Of a DNA stretch of 64,000 bases, positions 57,520 to 64,000 are shown one piece after another. Where the stretch lies: positions 1,860,001 through 1,924,000 of the forward strand of contig NZ_CP022986.1 of NCBI RefSeq assembly GCF_002770595.1, given 5' to 3'. Made by a program: the position numbers and the translations under genes. Under the pieces are notes generated by a model. The model did not search any database. It had not been told where the DNA came from and worked only from the letters and a program-made list of their open reading frames with translations. Origin of the DNA: Chryseobacterium camelliae (GTDB taxonomy: Bacteria > Bacteroidota > Bacteroidia > Flavobacteriales > Weeksellaceae). The stretch's first letter is position 1. Each line of letters starts with the position of its first letter.

Positions 57520-59421
57520 ATGATTTCCCAGCAAGATTTTCAAAAATTAAAATCCGAAACCCTGAAGTATTTTTGGGGCCATGATGGCTTTAGGGATTCA
57601 CAGGAAGAAATCATAGATTCAATCATCAATGAACAAGATACGCTGGTTCTTCTCCCCACAGGAGCCGGAAAATCACTTTGTTATCAGTTGCCTGCATTAT
57701 TGAAAGAAGGTACATGCCTTGTCGTTTCACCACTGCTTGCGCTGATGAAAGATCAGGTAAGCCAGCTCAAATCCCGTGGCATAGAAGCGGAATACCTATC
57801 TTCGGAACTGGATGAATATGATGCTGAAGCCATTTATAACCGTTGCAAGGAAGGCCTAACCAAACTGCTGTATGTTTCACCGGAAAGATTGACCAATACT
57901 CAGTTTTTGCAGAATATAGACATAATAGACCTTTCATTCATTGCCGTAGACGAAGCCCACTGTATTTCAGAATGGGGGCAGGATTTCAGACCAAGTTATC
58001 AGAATATTAAAAACTTCAGGAAAAACAATCCGGATATTCCCTGTATTGCACTAACGGCCACAGCGACCCCGAAAGTTTTAGAAGAAATTAAGATCAAGCT
58101 GGAACTTAAAAACCCGAAGATATTCCAGAAAAGTTTCAGGCGGGAAAATATAAAGATTTTCACTGAAGAAGTTTCAGACAAGTTCCAGAGGATTTTTGAC
58201 ATTCTGAAATATACTCAGGAATCCGGAATTATCTATGTACGAACCAGAAAAGAAGCAGAACTGCTGACAGAATTCCTTCACAAAAACCAGATGACCCATG
58301 TTGATTTTTTTCATGCCGGTCTTACCGCAAAAGAAAAAAACAGCAAGCAGAGTGAATGGAATACCAGCAACCGGAATGTCCTGATCTCAACCAACGCTTT
58401 CGGAATGGGGATCGACAAAGATAACGTACGTTTTGTGATCCATTACTCTCCTTCGCCCTCTATTGAAAATTATTACCAGGAAATCGGGAGGTCCGGAAGG
58501 GACGGGAAAAACAGTTTTGCCTTCCTGTTATGGAATGAACAGGAACTATCTAACTTTGATCAGATCCTTAAAAATCAGATACCGGGAAAAGATGAATTTA
58601 TCCGGATTGTTACCTACCTCTACTCTATCTTCCAGGTGGCAGAATATGAATTACCGGAAAAATCTTTCCAGCTGAATATCAGAGGTATTCAGAATTTCAC
58701 CCGGCTTTCTTCGGCAAAGATCAAAAATGTACTGAATTTCCTGCATAACCAGGAGTTGATTTATCATAATGATCACAAAAGCCTTTCTTCACTGCAACTA
58801 CTTATAAAACCGGAGGAAATTGAATTGTTGCCCAGAAAAGATGCCTATTTTGTCGAACTGATGCTCCGCACGGTATCCGGAATTACTACCCATAAAGTAT
58901 TGTTCAGTGAACAGCAGGTCAGCAATAAGATCGGAGTGGGAATCCCACTGATTAAAGATCGGCTGAAGGAACTCCAGCAAAAAAATTATCTGGAATATGT
59001 GGACGGCGCTTTATCCAGTATAAAATTCCTTAAAGCGCGTGACGACAGGGCTGTAAAAGGTATATACTGGAATCTTTTCCAGCACATCCAGAAAAACAAG
59101 GTCCAGAAATGGGAAGAGGTGAAATTTTACCTGGGAAACAAAAAGCATTGTAAGATGAAACTGATTCTGGCCTATTTTGGAGAAAAAGACACAAAAAGCT
59201 GTGGACGGTGCTCAGTGTGTCAAAAAAACAAGCAATCGGTGTTTGGTAAAAACATTGGTGCTCAGATTGTCAATATTCTTTCAAAGCAACCCTGTACTAT
59301 AGAAGAACTTTCAATCAGGCTGAACTTTCATCCGAAAGAAAACATTCTGGAAAACCTGATTTTCCTGCTTGACTCAGGTAAAATCAAAATGCTGAATTTC
59401 AGAACCTACACAATAGCCTGA
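57520..59421 (+). CDS. recQ: RecQ-type ATP-dependent DNA helicase
   Basis: 633 residues. Walker A LLPTGAGKSLCYQ; DEAH-box VDEAHCISEWGQDFRPSY; ATALTATATPK-type motif III; QEIGRSGRDG motif VI; Zn-binding Cys in CGRCSVC. The C-terminal wHTH is present but no HRDC domain is seen, so it is shorter than E. coli RecQ C-terminally. It unwinds 3'-5' in recombination repair. Confidence 0.94.
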   Translation: MISQQDFQKLKSETLKYFWGHDGFRDSQEEIIDSIINEQDTLVLLPTGAGKSLCYQLPALLKEGTCLVVSPLLALMKDQVSQLKSRGIEAEYLSSELDEYDAEAIYNRCKEGLTKLLYVSPERLTNTQFLQNIDIIDLSFIAVDEAHCISEWGQDFRPSYQNIKNFRKNNPDIPCIALTATATPKVLEEIKIKLELKNPKIFQKSFRRENIKIFTEEVSDKFQRIFDILKYTQESGIIYVRTRKEAELLTEFLHKNQMTHVDFFHAGLTAKEKNSKQSEWNTSNRNVLISTNAFGMGIDKDNVRFVIHYSPSPSIENYYQEIGRSGRDGKNSFAFLLWNEQELSNFDQILKNQIPGKDEFIRIVTYLYSIFQVAEYELPEKSFQLNIRGIQNFTRLSSAKIKNVLNFLHNQELIYHNDHKSLSSLQLLIKPEEIELLPRKDAYFVELMLRTVSGITTHKVLFSEQQVSNKIGVGIPLIKDRLKELQQKNYLEYVDGALSSIKFLKARDDRAVKGIYWNLFQHIQKNKVQKWEEVKFYLGNKKHCKMKLILAYFGEKDTKSCGRCSVCQKNKQSVFGKNIGAQIVNILSKQPCTIEELSIRLNFHPKENILENLIFLLDSGKIKMLNFRTYTIA

Positions 59422-59543
59422 TAAAATTAATAATGGAATTGATCTTTCTCTTTCTTTCACCTATTTAAACCTTACTGTTTGAATCATAAATTTTATTATT
59501 TATAACCCAGAACTCATAATTTACAACTCACCACTGAAAATCT

Positions 59544-59551
59544 TATCTTTG
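59544..59551 (+). promoter_or_regulatory. -7 element of fmt
   Basis: TATCTTTG, exact, ending 4 bp before the ATG at 59556, which implies leaderless or near-leaderless mRNA. Confidence 0.5.
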
Positions 59552-59555
59552 CACC

Positions 59556-60503
59556 ATGAAATCATTAAAAGTAGTTTTCCTGGGTACTCCGGAGTTTGCT
59601 AAAACTTCTCTGGAAGCCATTCATCAATCCCGTCATGAGGTAGTAGGCGTAGTCACTGTAGCAGATAAAGCGAGTGGGCGCGGCCAGAAGGTCAATCAGT
59701 CACCTGTGAAAATATTTGCTGTGGAACATAACATTCCTGTTTTTCAGCCTGAGAAACTGAGAAACCCGGAATTCCTGGAAGAGCTCAGAAAACTTAATGC
59801 CGATGTTTTTGTTGTGGTAGCATTCAGAATGATGCCTAAAGTGCTTTTTGAAATGCCGACAATGGGTACTTTTAACCTCCATGCCTCACTACTTCCTGAT
59901 TACAGAGGAGCTGCCCCGATCAATTATGCAGTGATCAACGGAGAGCAAAAGACAGGGGCAACCACCTTCTTTATCAACGAGAAAATTGACGAGGGAAACA
60001 TCCTGTTACAGGAAGAACTTGATATTTTACCTGATGAAAACGCAGGCAGCCTTCATGACAGGCTTATGGAAATGGGAGCCAAGCTGGTGGTTAAGACTCT
60101 GGACGGACTGGCAGATGACAGCATTCAGGAAAGACCTCAGCCACAGGTTGAACATCCGAAAAATGCCTATAAGATCTTCAAGGAAGACACCAAAATCCAA
60201 TGGGATGCCCCATCCGGAACAGTCCACCAGTTTATTCTGGGTATGTCACCTTATCCTGCTGCATTTACGACGTTGAAAATCGGCGATGAGGAGAAGGGGC
60301 TTAAAATGTTCAGCGGAAAATATGAACTTGCAGATCATGGTAAAAAAGCCGGTACCCTGGATATTTCAAAAAACGGATTAAGTATTTATACACAGGATGG
60401 CATCTATTATCCGCAGGAACTTCAGCTTGAGGGAAAGAAAAGAATGGGAGTAAAAGATTTCCTGAACGGATTCAGAAGCTTTGAACATATAACAATGGCT
60501 TGA
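59556..60503 (+). CDS. fmt: Methionyl-tRNA formyltransferase
   Basis: 315 residues. FLGTPEFAKTSLEAI; catalytic NLHASLLPDYRGAAPINYAV (Asn/His) and GATTFFINEKIDEGNIL. It formylates initiator Met-tRNA. Its last codons are one arm of a long palindrome at 60484-60530. Confidence 0.97.
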   Translation: MKSLKVVFLGTPEFAKTSLEAIHQSRHEVVGVVTVADKASGRGQKVNQSPVKIFAVEHNIPVFQPEKLRNPEFLEELRKLNADVFVVVAFRMMPKVLFEMPTMGTFNLHASLLPDYRGAAPINYAVINGEQKTGATTFFINEKIDEGNILLQEELDILPDENAGSLHDRLMEMGAKLVVKTLDGLADDSIQERPQPQVEHPKNAYKIFKEDTKIQWDAPSGTVHQFILGMSPYPAAFTTLKIGDEEKGLKMFSGKYELADHGKKAGTLDISKNGLSIYTQDGIYYPQELQLEGKKRMGVKDFLNGFRSFEHITMA

Positions 60504-60530
60504 GAAATTCTCAAGCCATTGTTATATGTT
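60484..60530. repeat. 47-nt perfect palindrome over the fmt stop
   Basis: 23-bp perfect arms (60484-60506 and 60508-60530) around a single A. The left arm encodes the last fmt residues and stop. It probably acts as a hairpin at the mRNA 3' end, although no T-run follows. Confidence 0.8.
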
Positions 60531-60692
60531 ATCAATAAGAAATTTGCTTTGTAAGTGATTGGTCAGTTTTAAAAATTAAACTGTAACACCGTTAGAATTA
60601 ATATTCCGTACATACAAATGTTGCTTTAAAAGCCATATTTTAATTTTAAGCCAATTGATAAACGGAGCAAATTGACAATTCACTATGCACCA

Positions 60693-61814
60693 TTAAAGCT
60701 GTACCATTTCAGTTACTTCCACATCGTATCCCCCTACCTGAGGCTTGATATTCGGATTTTGGGTAATGACCTTGAATTTATTGATCCCAAGATTTTTCAG
60801 AATCTGTGTCCCAATGCCATAATCCCTGTAATTATAAGCCAGAGTAGGATGCTGAACCTGCCCGTCCTGATAGTTCAGGAACTGCTGTAATTTCCTCAGT
60901 GTATTTTCTGAATTGGAAACGTTATTGATGAAAATAATGGCTCCCTTTCCTGCTTCATTAACCATACCTGTTACTTTTTCAAGCAAAGGCTTTTCTCCGT
61001 TATTCAGCCTTGTCAAAACATCAAAATAAGAATCAGAAGACTGAACGCGTACCAATACCGGTTCATCAACAGTCCATGTTCCTTTTGTAAGGGCAAAATG
61101 GATCTGATCATTGGAGGTTTCCCTGAATGCGAAGAAATCATACTCTCCGTAAGCCGTATTCACTTTTCTCTCTTCAATTCTTTCAATCAGGTTGCCTTTC
61201 TTAAGCTGATAATGGATCAGGTCTTCAATAGAGACGATTTTCATATTGTGTTTCTGGGCAAAAGCATAGAGATCCGGCAGCCTGGACATGCTTCCGTCTT
61301 CATTCATGATCTCACAGATGACACCGCCTTCTTTCAATCCGGCAAGACAGGTAAGGTCGATAGCAGCTTCCGTATGCCCGGCTCTTTTCAGGACGCCGCC
61401 TTTTCTTGCCCTGAGCGGGAAGATATGACCCGGACGCATGAAATCGGTCGGCTTGGATTTTTCATCCATCAGCGCCAAAATGGTTTTAGCCCTGTCACCG
61501 GCAGAAATCCCTGTAGATGTTCCATTACCCAGAAGGTCTACAGAAACAGTGAAGGCAGTCTCCTTCGGGTCACTGCTGCGGCTTACCATGACATCAAGCC
61601 CAAGCTCGTCACATCTTTTCTCCGGTAGTGGCATACAGATCAGCCCTCTTCCGTGAACAGCCATAAAATTGATCAACTCTGGAGTAGTGAGTTCGGCAGC
61701 ACAAAGGAAGTCACCTTCATTTTCCCTGTCTTCATCATCTACTACAATGATTATTTTACCGTTTTTAAGATCTTCTATAGCCTCCGGAATCGTATTTAAT
61801 TTGATATCTGACAT
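60693..61814 (-). CDS. ribB: 3,4-dihydroxy-2-butanone 4-phosphate synthase with degenerate cyclohydrolase II domain
   Basis: The frame reaches 61835, but that ATG is inside the -7 element (61833-61840), so I start at 61814 (MSDIKLNTI), 373 residues. The N-terminal half has VVDDEDRENEGDF and HTEAAIDL of RibB. The C-terminal half keeps the cyclohydrolase II fold (DYGIGTQILKNLG) but lacks the zinc-binding Cys and any other Cys, reading VRVQSSDSYFDVL where RibA has the Cys-rich motif. It makes the riboflavin precursor from ribulose 5-phosphate; RibA activity must come from another gene. Confidence 0.9.
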   Translation of the reverse strand: MSDIKLNTIPEAIEDLKNGKIIIVVDDEDRENEGDFLCAAELTTPELINFMAVHGRGLICMPLPEKRCDELGLDVMVSRSSDPKETAFTVSVDLLGNGTSTGISAGDRAKTILALMDEKSKPTDFMRPGHIFPLRARKGGVLKRAGHTEAAIDLTCLAGLKEGGVICEIMNEDGSMSRLPDLYAFAQKHNMKIVSIEDLIHYQLKKGNLIERIEERKVNTAYGEYDFFAFRETSNDQIHFALTKGTWTVDEPVLVRVQSSDSYFDVLTRLNNGEKPLLEKVTGMVNEAGKGAIIFINNVSNSENTLRKLQQFLNYQDGQVQHPTLAYNYRDYGIGTQILKNLGINKFKVITQNPNIKPQVGGYDVEVTEMVQL

Positions 61815-61832
61815 TTTTACTTTTAATTTTCG

Positions 61833-61840
61833 CAAAGATA
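61833..61840 (-). promoter_or_regulatory. -7 element of ribB
   Basis: Minus strand TATCTTTG, exact match. It overlaps the upstream ATG at 61835 and supports the start at 61814. Confidence 0.55.
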
Positions 61841-61881
61841 CTTATAAAAAAAGGCATCTCCCAATTAATATAAACGGTTTA

Positions 61882-62886
61882 TTATACGCCCAATACAGAG
61901 TTTTTTGCCTCACTGAAAATATGATAAGACTCAAGCCTTTTCTGATGGTCATAAATATGGGCATTCACCATCAGCTCATCTGCTTCAAACCTTTCCTGAA
62001 AGCTTCGGAGCTGGTCCTCAATTTCAGTTTGATTGCCAATGAGCGTATATTTCAGTTTCTGCAGGACCATGGATTTTTCCATCGGTGACCAGATATCATC
62101 CATATCTTCTACCGGCGGGGCAAATGGTTTTCTATCATTTCTGATGATATTGATAAATGCCTGATACAGTGTTGTAGAAATCGTACGCGCTTCTTCCGAA
62201 GTGGATGCGGCAACTCCGTTAACACAGGCAATTATATACGGTTGTTTCAACTGGCGCGACGGCTGGAAGTGCTGCCTGTAAATTTTAAATGCCATTTCCA
62301 TCTGCTCCGGGGCAAAATGTCCGGCAAAAGCGTATGGCAGTCCGAGCTCAGCTGCAAGCCATGCACTGTCTGTACTGGAGCCCAAAATATACAATGGGAT
62401 ATCCAGGCCTTCCCCGGGAATAGCCCTGACCATTGCCCCTGAGTTCTCCTTCGAAAAGTAAGTCTGCAATTCAAGGATCTGTCTTGGAAATTGTTCATTG
62501 ATCGTCATAGGATTTCTTCCCAGAGCCTGGGCTGTCAAACCGTCTGTTCCCGGAGCTCTCCCCAGTCCCAGGTCAATCCTTCCCGGAAAAAGAGATTCCA
62601 GAGTACCGAATTGTTCAGCAATAACCAGTGAACTGTGGTTCGGGAGCATAATGCCGCCGGAACCGACTCTTATTTTTTTTGTCCCGTTGGCAATAAAGCC
62701 AATGAGCACCGAAGTGGCAGAACTGGCAATGCTTTCCATATTATGGTGTTCGGCAAGCCAGAATCTTTTATAGTTAAGGTTTTCCGCATAGTTGGCCAGC
62801 GATAAACTGTCCTGAAAAGTATCATGGATGGTTTTTCCCTGTTTGACAGGGGCAAGGTCCAGCACGGATAATTCAAAATTTTTCAT
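61882..62886 (-). CDS. LLM-class flavin-dependent oxidoreductase
   Basis: 334 residues. Luciferase-like TIM barrel with [27 protein letters not shown] opening (WLAEHHNM), [12 protein letters not shown] and [12 protein letters not shown]. It uses reduced flavin and oxygen; the substrate is unknown. A -7 element TAGCTTTG is at 62922-62929. Confidence 0.93.
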   Translation of the reverse strand: MKNFELSVLDLAPVKQGKTIHDTFQDSLSLANYAENLNYKRFWLAEHHNMESIASSATSVLIGFIANGTKKIRVGSGGIMLPNHSSLVIAEQFGTLESLFPGRIDLGLGRAPGTDGLTAQALGRNPMTINEQFPRQILELQTYFSKENSGAMVRAIPGEGLDIPLYILGSSTDSAWLAAELGLPYAFAGHFAPEQMEMAFKIYRQHFQPSRQLKQPYIIACVNGVAASTSEEARTISTTLYQAFINIIRNDRKPFAPPVEDMDDIWSPMEKSMVLQKLKYTLIGNQTEIEDQLRSFQERFEADELMVNAHIYDHQKRLESYHIFSEAKNSVLGV

Positions 62887-62921
62887 ATTGCACTCAATTT
62901 TCTTTTAGAGAAAATATAATG

Positions 62922-62929
62922 CAAAGCTA
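62922..62929 (-). promoter_or_regulatory. -7 element of the LLM oxidoreductase gene
   Basis: Minus strand TAGCTTTG, exact TAnnTTTG, 36 bp before the ATG at 62886. Confidence 0.45.
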
Positions 62930-63116
62930 AAGCTTATAATCTGCATTAGTTACTTTTTGTAATTGATAGGATTAATAGTGTGTTTTAGCGAAAAACTATT
63001 GACTGGTCAACAATAAAAATTAAGCGATTAACCCCTGTGTAGATCATTTAAATTTATATCTGCATGGGATAAAATTGTATATTTAATCTCATTCACTGAG
63101 ATAACAATTAAGATCC

Positions 63117-63656
63117 ATGAACCTTATCAAAGATTTTCAGGAACAGACCGTTGAAATATTGGATTTCCAGACCACCTATCTGGTTGTACAACTTAATAAT
63201 GTATCCTCACGTTTTGATTTTAAAAATAAAAAGGAAGCATTTCTAAAATATAAGACCAAAGGCACATTCAGATATTATACCCATCATCCTTTGCTGATAA
63301 ACCATAACGAGAGCTCCCACGAAGTTTTTATCAATTCAAAACCTGAAGATGCAGAAACATTTATTGCAGACCTTCGAACGTCTTTTCATGAAATTACCAA
63401 GGGCTGGAGAAACTTTGAAGATTATATTGAGTCTAAGTCAGAAATTTTTGATTCTGTATTTAATAAAAACATCAGGAAGGGATCCGGTAAGATTTTAACA
63501 GTGCCTTCATCACTTTTAGCTGAAACCGAAAGAATATGCCAAAAGCATCACATCAAGATGACAACCTTTGGAGGTAATAAAATAACTCAGAATGAACTCA
63601 TTATGATTGATCATCAATTTGTAATTGCTGAGCAGTTTGTTCCTAGTTCAATGTAG
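63117..63656 (+). CDS. Unknown soluble protein
   Basis: 179 residues, Lys/Glu/Phe-rich, no signal peptide, membrane helix or motif I recognise. Ends FVIAEQFVPSSM. It starts alone after a 230-bp intergenic stretch and converges on the partial gene at the right edge with 7 bp between stops. Confidence 0.6.
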   Translation: MNLIKDFQEQTVEILDFQTTYLVVQLNNVSSRFDFKNKKEAFLKYKTKGTFRYYTHHPLLINHNESSHEVFINSKPEDAETFIADLRTSFHEITKGWRNFEDYIESKSEIFDSVFNKNIRKGSGKILTVPSSLLAETERICQKHHIKMTTFGGNKITQNELIMIDHQFVIAEQFVPSSM

Positions 63657-63663
63657 ACATCAA

Positions 63664-64000
63664 TTATCCCTTCTTGCTCTTCTCTTTAAAATAATTGAAA
63701 TGATTGATCAGAATTCTGATTTCATTGAATTCAAAGTGGCTGGGAAGCGCATTTTTCCATTCTGTCAAGGTTTCTTTCGGATCCGTTTTAAAGATTTCTT
63801 CAAAAGCTTTGATCTTATCCGAGGTAATTACTCTTGAAATATCCAGTAACCCCTGTTCTGCAAACTTCGCCAGATGCCCGATCACTGTTTCTTTCACCAA
63901 TCCTCTTTCCAGCGCAATTTCCGAAATGGTTTTGCCTTCCTCGAATAGCTGGAACGTGAGTACCTGCGACGGGACCTTTGCGATTTTCATACTGACTTCC
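63664..64000 (-). CDS. C-terminal end of a helicase-like protein with HTH_40 domain (partial)
   Basis: The frame is open to the right edge (EVSMKIAKVPSQVL), so the ATG at 63990 is internal. TFQLFEEGKTISEIALERGLVKETVIGHL is the HTH_40-type repeat found at the end of RecQ- or Pif1-like helicases in Flavobacteriia. The helicase part is off the window, so the identity is inferred. Confidence 0.7.
   Translation of the reverse strand, partial: EVSMKIAKVPSQVLTFQLFEEGKTISEIALERGLVKETVIGHLAKFAEQGLLDISRVITSDKIKAFEEIFKTDPKETLTEWKNALPSHFEFNEIRILINHFNYFKEKSKKG

Overview
The window looks like a chromosomal segment from a member of the Bacteroidota, class Flavobacteriia, most like Chryseobacterium and relatives (family Weeksellaceae). 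Evidence: many genes are preceded by the flavobacterial -7 element TAnnTTTG, often a few bases before the ATG (for example TAATTTTG before rpmB, TATCTTTG before fmt, queD, der and ribB); there are three TonB-dependent receptors and many SPII-type lipoproteins; and phylum-typical families occur (DUF4290, DUF4295, DUF4249, DUF4876, DUF6850, OmpA with thrombospondin type 3-like repeats). No rRNA, tRNA, CRISPR array, insertion sequence or phage was seen.

Layout. 1-3000: a TonB receptor (last codons off the left edge) with a small His/Cys-rich protein, probably metal-related. 3155-5086: an ABC-F ATPase. 5205-9509: a five-gene transcription unit bounded by a -7 element and a terminator; it encodes an unknown protein, a multipass membrane protein, a histidine kinase that seems to lack a canonical start codon, a NarL-type regulator and a DUF2235/Tle1-like lipase. 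9558-19738: M15-like peptidase, aquaporin, a PD-(D/E)XK-like protein, a LuxE-like ligase, lpxH, queD, a DUF4249/TonB receptor pair, a thioesterase, a ComF protein and upp. 19785-25057: a 1329-residue Pls/PosA-type NRPS-like synthetase, a GNAT and a Sfp-type phosphopantetheinyl transferase. 25066-33653: der, katG with an OxyR-like half-site, a haem-binding protein, a DCC protein, a GH13 amylase, DUF4290 and murA with the fosfomycin-resistant Cys-to-Asp change.

33710-35765 is an AT-rich decayed island: an Rhs-repeat relic, a frameshifted small gene, small orphan genes and a gene tail, next to an isolated NIL domain. 36217-41028 holds housekeeping genes plus a proC gene with an in-frame stop at codon 16. 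41241-47947 is a four-gene operon: TonB receptor, DUF4876 lipoprotein, DUF6850 beta-barrel and di-haem cytochrome c peroxidase. It is the best candidate here for an uncharacterised multi-protein system. 47979-64000 is mostly core: VanZ, lnt, rpmB-rpmG-DUF4295, ftsY, a YeaQ-like protein, sppA, folK, two tandem OmpA-type paralogues (the first without its OmpA domain), recQ, fmt (ending inside a 47-nt palindrome), a ribBA whose cyclohydrolase half has lost its zinc site, a luciferase-like oxidoreductase, an unknown gene and the tail of an HTH-ended gene.

All calls come from reading the sequence and recall of protein families. No database search was run, and domain (DUF) assignments are from memory.
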